Of a stretch of DNA of 64,000 bases, positions 18,085 to 26,439 are shown in pieces; position 1 is the stretch's first letter, and each line of letters starts with the position of its first letter. Source of the DNA: Actinopolymorpha pittospori (GTDB lineage: Bacteria; Actinomycetota; Actinomycetes; Propionibacteriales; Actinopolymorphaceae). The translations under genes were made by a program, and so were the position numbers. Where the stretch lies: the NCBI RefSeq assembly GCF_014873875.1, contig NZ_JADBEM010000001.1:3472001-3536000 (forward strand), in the 5' to 3' direction. The notes under the pieces were generated by a model. That model was given only the letters and a program-made list of their open reading frames with translations. It did not search any database and had not been told where the DNA came from.

Positions 18085-18325
18085 TCAGCGCTCGATGAAG
18101 ATCGGGTTCGAGTAGAACCAGAGGTCTTCCCACGGGTTCGAGCCACGCGCGTCGGGCTGCGGCTCGAGCTCGTCGGTGTTGGTGCCGCGAACCCGGACGT
18201 ACATCGAGTCGTCGACGTTGCGCAAGGTGTGCTTGACGACGATCAGTCGTCGTACCGCTCCCAGCCGTTGGCGTCGTAGCATCCGCTTCGCATGACCTGC
18301 AGCACCCCAAGATCATCGGCTAGAT
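18085..18325 (-). pseudogene. C-terminal fragment of a PHP/metallophosphoesterase-like protein, frameshifted
   Basis: Reading the minus strand from 18323 gives LADDLGVLQVMRSGCYDANG, then WERYDD and a TGA. One frame over it resumes as RLIVVKHTLRNVDDSMYVRV and runs to a normal stop at 18085 with the ending DLWFYSNPIFIER. From memory, RVRGTN...DLWFYSNPIF endings occur in secreted PHP-domain phosphoesterases. No start codon or N-terminal domain remains, and the fragment begins where the TnpB element's left flank starts, so a larger gene was probably destroyed by the insertion or a linked deletion. Confidence 0.6.
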
Positions 18326-18654
18326 GTTTTCAGCCGGTCGAGGGGGTCGTGTCGCGTCCGAGCCTAAGACCACCGCAGGGAATAATGATCAAATGGCCTC
18401 GGGAGGTCCGGTACTGCGGTGGCCTGCATGACTCAGGGCTGCGTGTGGTGTGGTGCCGAAGCTCTGCCGCCGGGCTCCTGGTGACAGGGTTGCGGGGATT
18501 GAGGGGAAGCCTTCCAGGAGGATTTGGGAGATAAGGAGACCTGGAGTGACCCAATATTGGTTGGGTCGGCGTGGTCAGCGCCGACGCAATGCAGGGCTAT
18601 GTCGACTCCCAGCCGGAATTTCTCTGACAGGCGGATGGAAGCAGGAGAGCGGGC
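18326..18654 (+). other. Left flank/leader of the TnpB element, 329 bp
   Basis: No ORF is credible. Three stem-forming pairs are visible: CCACCGCAG/CTGCGGTGG (18370-18378 with 18414-18422), GACCCAA/TTGGGTC (18548-18567) and GTCGGCG/CGCCGAC (18565-18585). Subterminal hairpins are expected in IS200/IS605-type left ends, but the exact left boundary cannot be fixed by eye. Confidence 0.45.
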
Positions 18655-19756
18655 GTGCGCCGCGCGTTGAAGTTCCTTCTCCGGCCCACCTCCAAGCAGG
18701 CGCAGGTGCTTGCGGAGATGCTGGCTGATCATTGCTCGCTGTACAACGGGGCGTTGCAGGAACGTCGGGACGCTTATCGGCACGTTTCGAAGACCGCGGT
18801 TCGCTATGGGGACCAGTCCGGGCAGCTCAAGGAGATCCGGGCGTTCGATCCGGAGCGTCAGGGCCGCTGGTCGTTCTCCAGCCAGCAGGCCACTCTGCGA
18901 CGGCTGGACAGGGCGTTCGCGGCGTTCTTCCGTCGCGTCAAAGCGGGCGAGAAGCCTGGCTATCCCCGGTTCAGGGGCGTCGGCTATTTCGACACGGTCG
19001 AGTTCCCCAAGGATGGGGACGGCTGCCGGTGGGACTCCACTCCTGTGGACAAGGTGACCCGAGTCCGATTCCAGGGCGTTGGGCACGTGCGGGTGCACCG
19101 GCACCGGCCCGTCCAGGGCAGGGTGAAGACGATCTCGGTGAAGCACGAAGGCCGCCGATGGTATGTGATCCTTGCTTGCGACGACGTGCCGGCTGAGCCG
19201 CTGCCTGCCACGGGGGTGGTCGCCGGCATTGACGTGGGTGTCGTGCATTTCCTGACCACCAGCGAAGGGACACACACGCCGAACCCGCGCCACGGCAAGG
19301 GCAATGCCAGGGCCCTCGCTCACGCCCAGCGTGTGCTCAAGATATTCCCGAAGGTCCGCCGCAACGAGCGCAGCGCTAAGCACCGGCGGGCCGTGGTGAA
19401 GGTCGCCAAGCTGCAGCGCAAGGTCCGCCGGCAACGGGTCGACCATGCGCACAAGGCTGCGCTCAACCTGGTCCGCACCTACGACCAGATAGCCCACGAG
19501 AACCTGAACATCGCGAGCATGGTCCGCGCACCCAAGCCGAAGCCCGAACCCGCCCGACCCGGCAGCTTCCTCGCCAACGGGGCCGCCGCCAAGGCCGGGC
19601 TGAACAAGAGCATCCTGGACGCGGGTTGGGGGTGTTTCCTGGGCATCCTCGCGGACAAGGCTGAAAGCGCCGGTCGTGTGGTGATCGCCGTGGACGCCCG
19701 CAACACCTCCCGCACCTGCCCGCGCGAAAACTGCGGACACGTGAGCGAGGACAACC
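18655..19756 (+). pseudogene. tnpB: TnpB RNA-guided nuclease, 5' part (interrupted by IS3 element)
   Basis: This is most of an IS605/IS607-type TnpB. RuvC Asp is in VAGIDVGVVHF, RuvC Glu in IAHENLNIASMV, and the first half of the zinc finger is CPRENCGHVSEDN. The frame is broken after EDN by a 1,460-bp IS3-family insertion. The 3' part resumes at 21220. Joining 18655-19756 to 21220-21335 gives exactly 406 codons (405 aa plus stop), so the insertion is the only lesion. GTG start with AGGAGA upstream. No TnpA transposase gene is adjacent. Confidence 0.92.
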
Positions 19757-19786
19757 TGTCAAGCCCCGGGTTTCGTGGAGACTGAT

Positions 19787-20839
19787 TTAGTTGGTTCCTG
19801 CGGTGGCCAAGGCCGGGTTGGTCTGGGCGTGTGATGCCGTGCTGGCATCGGTCTGGGACGCTTTGGTGGCGTCGTGGTGGTGGCCATGCTGGGCGTCGGG
19901 CTGCTCGTCGTGGTCGTCAGGGTCGGTGGCCTGACGGGCCCAGTAGGCGGCCTCGTACTCGGCGGGCGGGACGTGCCCGAGCTCGCCGTGCAGGCGTCGT
20001 TGGTTGTACCAGTCGGCCCACTCCGCGATCGCGATCTCAAGGTCGTCGATCCCGCGCCAGGGTCCCTTCCGCCGACGCGCTGGACCGCGGACGAGCTCGG
20101 CCTTGAACAGCGAGTTCAGCGCCTCGGCCATGGCATTGTCGTAGCTGTCTCCTCTACTTCCAATCGACGCGACCGCGTCGGCCTCCTCCAGCCGCTGGGT
20201 GTAGCGCAACGCGCGGTATTGCACGCCTCTGTCGCTGTGATGGACCAGGCCGGCCACGTCCTGGCTGGCGTGTTCACGCCGCCAGATACCCATCTGCAGT
20301 GCATCCAGTGCGAGCTCGGTATACAGGCTGATCGACACCTGCCACCCGAGGATCATGCGGGAGTAGACGTCGAGCACGAAGGCCACATAGACCCACCCGT
20401 CCGCGGTGCGCACATAGGTCAGATCGGCCACCCACAACTGGTTCGGACGTGACGCGGTGAAGTCGCGTTTGACCAGGTCACAGGGTCGCTCGGTCTCAGC
20501 GGCCGGCTTGGTGGTCCGGGGGTGCTTGTCCCGGGTGACGCCACGGACACCTTCGGCGCGCATCAGCCGTTCGACCGTGCACTTGGCCACCTGATGGCCC
20601 TGACGGCGCATCTCGTGCCACACCTTCCTCGCGCCGTAGACCTCCAGGTTCTTCACATGCACCTCCTTGATCTGCTCGACCAGGATCTGGTCACGGACAG
20701 ACCGAGCCGACGGCGGCCGGGACTTCTGCGCGTAGTAGGTCGACGGCGCGATCTCAGCAGGCGTTCCCTTCAACGCCGTCAGGACCGGCTGGACGCCACC
20801 GTGCTCCGCTTCCACGGAGTCCACGAACTCGACCTTCAA
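19787..20839 (-). CDS. IS3-family transposase OrfB (DDE integrase core)
   Basis: A 350-aa protein with an HTH_21-like region (VYGARKVWHEMRRQGHQVAK) and the integrase DDE triad: Asp in WVADLTYVRT, Asp in VHHSDRGVQY and Glu in NSLFKAELV, then WYNQRRLHGELGHVPP. The C-terminal 50 residues are His/Asp/Ala-rich. The apparent start is a TTG at 20839; the frame is -1 to orfA and open well upstream, so the active transposase is probably the OrfAB fusion made by -1 frameshifting. Confidence 0.93.
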   Translation of the reverse strand: MKVEFVDSVEAEHGGVQPVLTALKGTPAEIAPSTYYAQKSRPPSARSVRDQILVEQIKEVHVKNLEVYGARKVWHEMRRQGHQVAKCTVERLMRAEGVRGVTRDKHPRTTKPAAETERPCDLVKRDFTASRPNQLWVADLTYVRTADGWVYVAFVLDVYSRMILGWQVSISLYTELALDALQMGIWRREHASQDVAGLVHHSDRGVQYRALRYTQRLEEADAVASIGSRGDSYDNAMAEALNSLFKAELVRGPARRRKGPWRGIDDLEIAIAEWADWYNQRRLHGELGHVPPAEYEAAYWARQATDPDDHDEQPDAQHGHHHDATKASQTDASTASHAQTNPALATAGTN

Positions 20840-20847
20840 CGCCGTGT

Positions 20848-21165
20848 CTATCGACTCGGACGGTCCAACTCCGCCGCGAAGAAAGACGCCGCCGACTTCA
20901 GAATCGAGTTCGCCCGGCGCAGCTCACGGTTCTCCCGCTCCAGCTCCGCGATCTTGGCCGCGTCCGATGTCGTCGTCCCCGGCGCCACCCCAGCGTCAAC
21001 CTCAACCTGCTTCACCCACGTCCGCAACGCTTCCGGATGCACCCCGAGCTGGTCCGCGATCCGCTTCACCGCACCCATCCGAGACCCCGGATCCCGCCGA
21101 GCCTCCACCGCCAACCGCGTGGCCCGCTCCCTCAACTCATCCGGGTACTTACGCTGCGCTGCCAT
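20848..21165 (-). CDS. IS3-family transposase OrfA
   Basis: A 105-aa HTH_Tnp_1 protein: RKYPDELRERATRLAVEAR, then IADQLGVHPEALRTWVKQ, followed by a leucine-zipper-like segment IAELERENRELRRANSILK. GGAGGAACGAGG precedes the ATG at 21165. It is the upstream partner of OrfB and binds the IS ends. Confidence 0.92.
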   Translation of the reverse strand: MAAQRKYPDELRERATRLAVEARRDPGSRMGAVKRIADQLGVHPEALRTWVKQVEVDAGVAPGTTTSDAAKIAELERENRELRRANSILKSAASFFAAELDRPSR

Positions 21166-21219
21166 CGTCCTCGTTCCTCCAGGCTTCGATGTCTCCATCT
21201 AACCCGGGGCGAGACAACC

Positions 21220-21335
21220 GCCCCACTCAAGACACCTTCCGCTGCGTCAACTGTGGATATACCGCCAACGCCGACCACGTGGGCGCACTGAACATCGCAA
21301 TCAGGGCCGGGCTGGTCCTTCCCTACGTGGCTTAG
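21220..21335 (+). pseudogene. tnpB: TnpB, 3' part
   Basis: This encodes the rest of the TnpB zinc finger and RuvC-III: RPTQDTFRCVNCGYTANADH, then VGALNIAIRAG. The second Cys pair of the finger and the final catalytic Asp are both here, so neither half alone can be active. It is in frame with the 5' part once the IS and one ACC are removed. Confidence 0.92.
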
Positions 21336-21382
21336 CCACCGACAGGAAAAGCTCCACGACTGCAGCCGTGGGGAGGAGTCAC
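21336..21382 (+). ncRNA. TnpB-element right end / presumptive omega (reRNA) 3' end
   Basis: Directly after the tnpB stop comes a short stem CTCCACG...CGTGGGGAG (21352-21374) around ACTGCAGC, then GAGTCAC. Such a hairpin closing an IS200/IS605-type right end is where the guide RNA of TnpB elements ends, the guide being the sequence just outside (from about 21383). The RNA itself is inferred, not shown. Confidence 0.5.
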
Positions 21383-21535
21383 GCCGTAGAACTGCAGGTG
21401 AGGGTGGTTAGTGGTGTGGTGGTGGGTGGCCCGATTTGGCTGACGGCCGTGCCTGCGCCGATCGTGGCTGGCGGGACCAGACCGGCCTCCCGTCACTCGG
21501 CACCTCGTCGCGCTTTTCGATAGAGCTCTCCAGAA

Positions 21536-22132
21536 TCAGTAGCCGTAGTTGTACCCGCTGTTCCCGCCACCGGTGTTCCCGGCACCGTCGCCGGCGGTCG
21601 CCTTCGGGGTCGAGCCGTCCGGGGTGGCCGCGTGCCAGACGAACTTCGTGCCCTGGAAGTCGTCGCTGAAGCCGTTCCCACTCACGGATCCGGGCGTGCG
21701 GTCCTCGCTGAAGGTGTAGAGCGGGTGCCCGTCGAGCGCCAGCTGGGTCGTCCCGTCCGGACGGTCCACGACACTGAACGCGCCGGACATGCCAGGAACG
21801 CTGGCGGGGACGTGAGCCTTGTCGGCCGTCACGGGTGGCCAGAAGTCGGTGCAGCTGCCGACGCAGCGAATCTTGCCGGAGTTCTCGGCCTCGTTGGTGT
21901 AGAGCGTCATGGCCTTTCCGTTCACGAGAACTGTTCCGACGTCGGCGACGTCACGGGTCGTGACCTTCCCCGCGGCCGTGGCGCCGCCGGACGGCGACGG
22001 GTCGGACGTGCTCCCGCTGGAGCCGCCGGTGGCGGTTGCGGACGTACCCGAACCACCACAGGCGGCGGCGGTCAGAGCCAGCAGCGCGGCCGCGCCGACC
22101 ATGGCCTGTGCGGTGGACCTTCTCGAAGTCAT
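21536..22132 (-). CDS. Secreted lipoprotein with secreted-repeat (PF03640-type) domain
   Basis: A 198-aa protein with signal peptide and lipobox (LLALTAAAC). Low-complexity Ser/Gly/Thr follows, then two repeats of the secreted-repeat type: VLVNGKAMTLYTNEAEN...CVGSCTDFWPPV and LALDGHPLYTFSEDRTPG...FVWHAATPDG. The Tyr-containing motifs and CVGSC...WPP are characteristic; biochemical function is unknown. Its start overlaps the anti-sigma stop (ATGA), so it is the third gene of the sigma operon and may be its effector or sensor partner. Confidence 0.85.
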   Translation of the reverse strand: MTSRRSTAQAMVGAAALLALTAAACGGSGTSATATGGSSGSTSDPSPSGGATAAGKVTTRDVADVGTVLVNGKAMTLYTNEAENSGKIRCVGSCTDFWPPVTADKAHVPASVPGMSGAFSVVDRPDGTTQLALDGHPLYTFSEDRTPGSVSGNGFSDDFQGTKFVWHAATPDGSTPKATAGDGAGNTGGGNSGYNYGY

Positions 22133-22839
22133 CGGTTCTTCCTCTCTGCCGGCGGCACCGCGACGGTGACCAACCGGCGATCATGGTCGTCCACGACCTG
22201 GAGCTCGGTGAGCTCCGCGGACGGGACGGATGTCATCCCCTCCACACGGAGGGTTCGTTGGTAGGTGACCCGCCAGGACGCGGCGGTCTCGACCCGCCCG
22301 TCCCGTGCTCGGGCGAGCAACCGGCAGGTGGCGCCGGGTGTGAGCCCGCGCAGGGTCATCTCGATCTGGCTGCCCCACGGCCGCGCGGCGACCGTCGCCT
22401 CGGCGGCCACGCCGAGGTTCGAGCTGCCGGCCAGGGACGGCGGCGGAGGAGGTGTGGCCGGCCAGGCGGCGACCGCGACCCCCGCGGCGGCGGCACCGGC
22501 CACCACGGCGGCGGCGGCCGACAGACCGATCCGTCGCCTGCGCCGCTGCCGTCGTTCGACGTCGATGGCGTCGAACAGCCGATCCAGCAGGTGCGGAGCG
22601 GGCACCTCGTGCTGCCGGGTCGGGGCGGCGCCGACCTCGCGGGTCACCGCGAGCAGCCTCGGCAGCTCGCGTAGTCGGGCGAGTTCGGCCCGACACGACG
22701 GGCACTCCCTGAGGTGGTCCTCGAGGTCGACACCGGCCCCGTCGTCCCGGGAACCGAGCGCGAGGATCGCGAGGTGCACGGCGTACGGGCAGGTCGGTGC
22801 CGGGTCGGACCCGAAGGAGAACGGCTGGCCGGTACTCAT
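22129..22839 (-). CDS. Membrane-anchored zinc-finger anti-sigma factor
   Basis: A 236-aa protein. The N-terminal zinc-binding anti-sigma motif is DLEDHLRECPSCRAELARL (His-x3-Cys-x2-Cys). An Arg-rich stop and one transmembrane segment (GLSAAAAVVAGAAAAGVAVAAW, about residues 105-126) follow, then an RskA-like extracytoplasmic domain with VEGMTSVPSAELTELQVVD. It sequesters the ECF sigma factor encoded just upstream until an envelope signal arrives. Starts overlap at both ends (ATGA). Confidence 0.88.
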   Translation of the reverse strand: MSTGQPFSFGSDPAPTCPYAVHLAILALGSRDDGAGVDLEDHLRECPSCRAELARLRELPRLLAVTREVGAAPTRQHEVPAPHLLDRLFDAIDVERRQRRRRRIGLSAAAAVVAGAAAAGVAVAAWPATPPPPPSLAGSSNLGVAAEATVAARPWGSQIEMTLRGLTPGATCRLLARARDGRVETAASWRVTYQRTLRVEGMTSVPSAELTELQVVDDHDRRLVTVAVPPAERKNR

Positions 22840-23354
22840 GGCGAGGTCACCCCGCGTTCTTCCAGGGCGAGCCGCAGGGCGCGCAGGGCGTAGTAGGCGC
22901 GGGAACGGACCGTGCCCTCGGGCACCCGGAGTATTCGCGCCGCGTCGGCGACCGAGCGGTCCCGGAAGTACAGCTCGACCACCACGTCACGGTGCGCTTC
23001 GGTCAACGCCTGCAGCGCGTCGGCGACCTGCCAGCCCAGCAGGGTCCGTTCGAACTCGTCGTCGGCCGGGTGGGCGAGCAGGACGTCCGCGGACACCTCC
23101 TGCGGCCGTCGGACGGCCGCCCGGTGGCCGTCGACGACGAGGTTGCGAGCCACCCGGAACAGCCACGGCCGGGCCGTCTCGGCGGTGAGGTCGCGGGCGT
23201 GCCGCCAGGCGCGGAGCAGTGTCTCCTGGACGATGTCCTCTGCCCGCCGCGCGTCGCCGGCGACCAGGCTCCGGACGTATGTGAGAAGCGGCCCGGCGTG
23301 TTCTCGGTAGAGCGCCCGGACCAGCTCCTCCTCACGGGCAGAAGACGTCCTCAT
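22836..23354 (-). CDS. ECF-type RNA polymerase sigma factor
   Basis: A 172-aa sigma-70 ECF protein with region 2 (LYREHAGPLLTYVRSLVAGD, AEDIVQETLLRAWRHA, WLFRVARNLVVDGHRA) and region 4 (ALTEAHRDVVVELYFRDRSV, then PEGTVRSRAYYALRALR). The ATG at 23354 (MRTSSAREEEL) is chosen; the frame is open 12 codons further to a TTG. First gene of a sigma/anti-sigma/lipoprotein operon resembling SigK-RskA or SigL-RslA arrangements; probably autoregulated. Confidence 0.9.
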   Translation of the reverse strand: MRTSSAREEELVRALYREHAGPLLTYVRSLVAGDARRAEDIVQETLLRAWRHARDLTAETARPWLFRVARNLVVDGHRAAVRRPQEVSADVLLAHPADDEFERTLLGWQVADALQALTEAHRDVVVELYFRDRSVADAARILRVPEGTVRSRAYYALRALRLALEERGVTSP

Positions 23355-23425
23355 GATGAGAAGTACGTACGCTACGGGGCCGCCGTTCAATGATCATGCT
23401 CGCTCGGCTCGCCCGAGCCGGCGGG

Positions 23426-24241
23426 TCAGCGGGCGCTGTTTCGCCCCGTCCTCGATCCGCTTCGAGCCGTGATCAGCAGGCGCCGCTGTTCGGCCATCTG
23501 GGGGAGGGCGACACTCGCCTCCCGCTGCAGGTTGGCCAACGCAGTGTCGTCGCCCGGCTCCAGTTCGAGCGCGGCGACGTAGAGCGCGCGCCGGCGTTCG
23601 TCCCACTCCGGATGTTCCTCGACGTTGACGTCGACGAAGCCGGCGGCGACGAGCGTGCCCGCGAGTTCGGCCGGATACCCGGCGTCGTTTCGTGGGCCCT
23701 CCCATGTGGTGAGGGCGAACGTGCGGCCGGGCCGGAGGATGCGGGCCACGTCGCGTGCTGCCGCGAGCGGATCCGGAGCGAAGTGCAGCGCGTCCACGCA
23801 CATCACACCGTCGGCCATGGCCGGGCGCAGGATCTCCGCCGTCTCCGCGAACGCGCCGACCCGGAACTCCGCCCGCCCGGACAGTCCGAAGTCCGCCGCC
23901 CGCCGCTGCGCCTGCGCGACCGCGACCGGTGAGACGTCGACTCCCACGAGACGCGCACCCGTCTCGCGGGCGACCCACATGCCGGGGCCGCCACGCCCGC
24001 AGGCCAGGTCGACGAGGGTGTCCCCGGCGGCGACGTCCAGTGCCAGCGCGATCAGCCGCAGCGCGTCCGACGGGGTGAAGGAGAAGAGCTCGACCTCGGG
24101 TGGCAGGGAGGGGTCGAAGTCGGCGCGGAAGAGTTCCCGAACCCGCGGTGACCGTTCGTAGGCGGAGAAGACCGCATCGAAGACGTCCGCGGTGGTCGCG
24201 GTGGTCGCCGTCGTGGTCGTCTGGTCCGGCTGATCGCTCAT
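23426..24241 (-). CDS. SAM-dependent methyltransferase
   Basis: A 271-aa class I methyltransferase. Motif I is LVDLACGRGGPGMW, motif II acidic end GVDVSPVAVAQAQ, motif IV VMCVDALHFAPD and motif V ILRPGRTFALTTWEG. The small molecule methylated cannot be read from sequence. Residues 7-20 are a Thr/Ala run from repeated ACC/GCG codons. Divergent from the GNAT gene. Confidence 0.85.
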   Translation of the reverse strand: MSDQPDQTTTTATTATTADVFDAVFSAYERSPRVRELFRADFDPSLPPEVELFSFTPSDALRLIALALDVAAGDTLVDLACGRGGPGMWVARETGARLVGVDVSPVAVAQAQRRAADFGLSGRAEFRVGAFAETAEILRPAMADGVMCVDALHFAPDPLAAARDVARILRPGRTFALTTWEGPRNDAGYPAELAGTLVAAGFVDVNVEEHPEWDERRRALYVAALELEPGDDTALANLQREASVALPQMAEQRRLLITARSGSRTGRNSAR

Positions 24242-24396
24242 CCTGGCCCCGTCTCCGGTCGCTCGCGCCGTCGTTGGCTCTGCCTGCCGTGTCCTTGGAC
24301 AACTGCTGGGGCGGACGACCGGTTCCGCCGAAAACTCGGTTCCGTCCGGACCCGCGTCGGCGAATCATGTGTGGGAGTGCCGGCGGAAGGGGAACG

Positions 24397-24897
24397 ATGA
24401 CGGCCCACACGATGAGGGTGACGCTGACGGTGCGCGACCTGACGGAGGCGGATCTGCCGGGCCTCGCGTGGTCGGGTTCACCGCTGCACGTGGCGAACAT
24501 GGCGCGGCAACTCGCCCGAGCACGGGCCGGCGCGATGGACTACCTCGTCGTGGTGACAGCGACCGGGACGTCGGTCGCCAAGGGCGGGGTCGACTACGAG
24601 ACCCATCCCGGCGCCGGCTCGATCACCGAGGTCGCCGTCCGCGGCGAACTCCAGTCGCTCGGCATCGGCACCTTCCTGGTCGCGACCATGGAGGAGCGGA
24701 TGCGGAGCCGTGGTCTGAGCCGCGCCGAGTTGGACGTCGAGGAGAACAACCCCCGGGCTCGGGCGCTGTACGAGCGGCTGGGCTACGTCGCCTATGACCG
24801 CGCGCTGGAGTCCTGGGACCAGGAAGGGCCCGACGGCTCGCCGTACCGCTACGAGACGATGTGCACCCTGATGCGGAAGGAACTCGCCGGGCGCTAG
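24397..24897 (+). CDS. GNAT-family N-acetyltransferase
   Basis: A 166-aa acyltransferase. The acetyl-CoA pyrophosphate loop is VRGELQSLGIGTFLV (Q/RxxGxG/A) and the C-terminal strand ELDVEENNPRARALYERLGYV is typical of GNATs. ATG at 24397 after GGAAGGGGAA; the frame is open further upstream but has no start with a ribosome site. Substrate unknown. Confidence 0.88.
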   Translation: MTAHTMRVTLTVRDLTEADLPGLAWSGSPLHVANMARQLARARAGAMDYLVVVTATGTSVAKGGVDYETHPGAGSITEVAVRGELQSLGIGTFLVATMEERMRSRGLSRAELDVEENNPRARALYERLGYVAYDRALESWDQEGPDGSPYRYETMCTLMRKELAGR

Positions 24898-24986
24898 CGC
24901 TCACCCGTCCGCCGGGAGCCCCGGCTCACCGCGACCGAGCGTAGGCAGCTCACGACCAGCCTCGGTAAGCTCCTCGATCTCGACTG

Positions 24987-25014
24987 ATCCGGCTCCGCTC
25001 GCGAGGCCGGATTT
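24987..25014 (+). terminator. Weak hairpin after the GNAT gene
   Basis: ATCCGGC (24987-24993) pairs with GCCGGAT (25006-25012), followed by TTTG. The 258-bp gap to fabF holds nothing else recognisable apart from the fabF AAGGAG. Confidence 0.4.
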
Positions 25015-25155
25015 GTTCATGGTCTACAAGTCCATGCCCTTGGACTCGGTTGGCGACTACACCTCAGCCTTGCCTGTCGCCTGGCAGAGTGACATCTGCG
25101 GGATCACCTTCGTGGTGACGCGAAGGATTGGCTCGGTGACAAGGAGAGGTGTCTG

Positions 25156-26373
25156 ATGACTGCTGATCACGTGCTCGTGACAGGACTGGGAGCGACCACG
25201 CCGCTCGGTGGAGACGTCGCCTCGACATGGGCGGCGCTGCTCGCCGGCCACTCCGGAGTCTCCGCGATCGAGGAGGACTGGGCAGCCGACCTGCCGGTGC
25301 GGATCGCGGCCCGGCTCAAGGTCGAGCCCACCGAGGTCATGGACCGCGTACAGGCCCGCAAGCTGGACCGCTGCGAGCAGATCGCGCTCATCGCCGCTCG
25401 CCAGGCGTGGGAGGACGCCGGTAGCCCGGAGGTCGACCCGGAGCGGCTGGCCGTCGTCATCGGCACCGGCTCCGGCGGTGCGCTGACCATGCTCGGCCAG
25501 GACGACATCCTCGAGAGCTCCGGCGCACGCAGGGTCTCGCCGTACACCGTCCCGATGTTCATGCCCAACGGCTCCGCCGCCTGGGTCAGCATGGAACTCG
25601 GCGCCCGAGGCGGCGTGCACACGCCGGTCAGCGCCTGCGCCTCCGGCGCGGAGGCGATCTCCATGGCCCTCGACCTCATCCGCCTCGGCCGGGCCGACGT
25701 GGTGGTCGCGGGAGGTACGGAGGCCTTCATCCACGCCATGCCGATCGCCGGGTTCGCGCAGGCGCGGGCCACCTCGACGCGCAACGACGCCCCGCAGCAG
25801 GCGTCCCGCCCCTTCGACGCCGACCGGGACGGCTTCGTCACCGGCGAGGGTGCCACCATCCTGGTGCTCGAGCGCGCGGAGTTCGCCGCCGCCCGCAACG
25901 CTCGCGCCCACGCGGCGCTGGCCGGGGCGGGCATCACCTCCGACGCCTACCACATCACCGCCGGAACGCAGGAGGGCCAGGTCCGGGCGATGCGGAAGGC
26001 CATCTCGGACGCCGGACTGGAGGCGCTGGGGATCGGGCACGTGCATGCGCACGCCACCTCGACCCCGCAGGGCGACCTGACCGAGGCCGCGTCGATCGCC
26101 GAGGCGATCGGACCCCACACCGCCGTCACCGCGACGAAGTCGATGACCGGTCACCTCTTCGGAGCGGCCGGAGCGATCGGCGCGATGTCGGCCGTCCTCG
26201 CCCTCCGCGACCAGATCATCCCGCCGACGATCAACCTCGACAAGCTCGACCCCGAGGTGAAGCTCGACGTCGTGTCCGGTCAGGCGCGGCAGGCCTCCTT
26301 CCGGGCGGCGCTGGCCAACTCCTTCGGGTTTGGCGGGCACAACGTCTCCCTCGTCTTCACCACCACTCCCTGA
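25156..26373 (+). CDS. fabF: Beta-ketoacyl-ACP synthase II
   Basis: A 405-aa condensing enzyme of fatty-acid elongation. The active-site Cys is in VSACASGAEA and the His pair in HAHATSTPQGD and KSMTGHLFGAAGA; NSFGFGGHNVSLVF closes the protein. AAGGAG precedes the ATG. In actinomycetes fabF usually follows fabD-fabH-acpP; none of these is next to it here, so this is a stand-alone copy, either a second KAS or the result of rearrangement. Confidence 0.9.
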   Translation: MTADHVLVTGLGATTPLGGDVASTWAALLAGHSGVSAIEEDWAADLPVRIAARLKVEPTEVMDRVQARKLDRCEQIALIAARQAWEDAGSPEVDPERLAVVIGTGSGGALTMLGQDDILESSGARRVSPYTVPMFMPNGSAAWVSMELGARGGVHTPVSACASGAEAISMALDLIRLGRADVVVAGGTEAFIHAMPIAGFAQARATSTRNDAPQQASRPFDADRDGFVTGEGATILVLERAEFAAARNARAHAALAGAGITSDAYHITAGTQEGQVRAMRKAISDAGLEALGIGHVHAHATSTPQGDLTEAASIAEAIGPHTAVTATKSMTGHLFGAAGAIGAMSAVLALRDQIIPPTINLDKLDPEVKLDVVSGQARQASFRAALANSFGFGGHNVSLVFTTTP

Positions 26374-26383
26374 GCGACTCCCC

Positions 26384-26420
26384 GCATCCCGCCTGACGGC
26401 GTTGTCGTCAGGCGGGATGC
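26384..26420. terminator. Bidirectional terminator hairpin
   Basis: A perfect 15-bp stem (GCATCCCGCCTGACG with CGTCAGGCGGGATGC) around the loop GCGTTGT lies between the convergent fabF and discoidin-protein genes, 10 bp after the fabF stop. Confidence 0.8.
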
Positions 26421-26439
26421 TGCGGTTCACCCAGCGGGG

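Larger units (their letters stand above)
19754..21219 (-). mobile_element. IS3-family insertion sequence with 3-bp target duplication
   Basis: The element spans 19757-21216 (1,460 bp) and is flanked by direct ACC (19754-19756 and 21217-21219). Termini are imperfect inverted repeats beginning TGTC with identical GCCCCGGGTT and TGGAGAC blocks (19757-19782 against 21191-21216, 21 of 26 matching). It carries orfA and orfB on the minus strand in a -1 frame relation. All features are intact, so the element may be active. Confidence 0.93.

Noticed and set aside
18370..18422. CCACCGCAG/CTGCGGTGG stem as the left end of the TnpB element
   Set aside because: It is compatible with a left-end hairpin, but no second copy or duplication fixes the boundary, so it is described only as part of the leader.
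19757..21216. Treating orfB as a stand-alone integrase from the TTG start
   Set aside because: The -1 relation to orfA and the open upstream frame fit IS3-type programmed frameshifting better than independent initiation.
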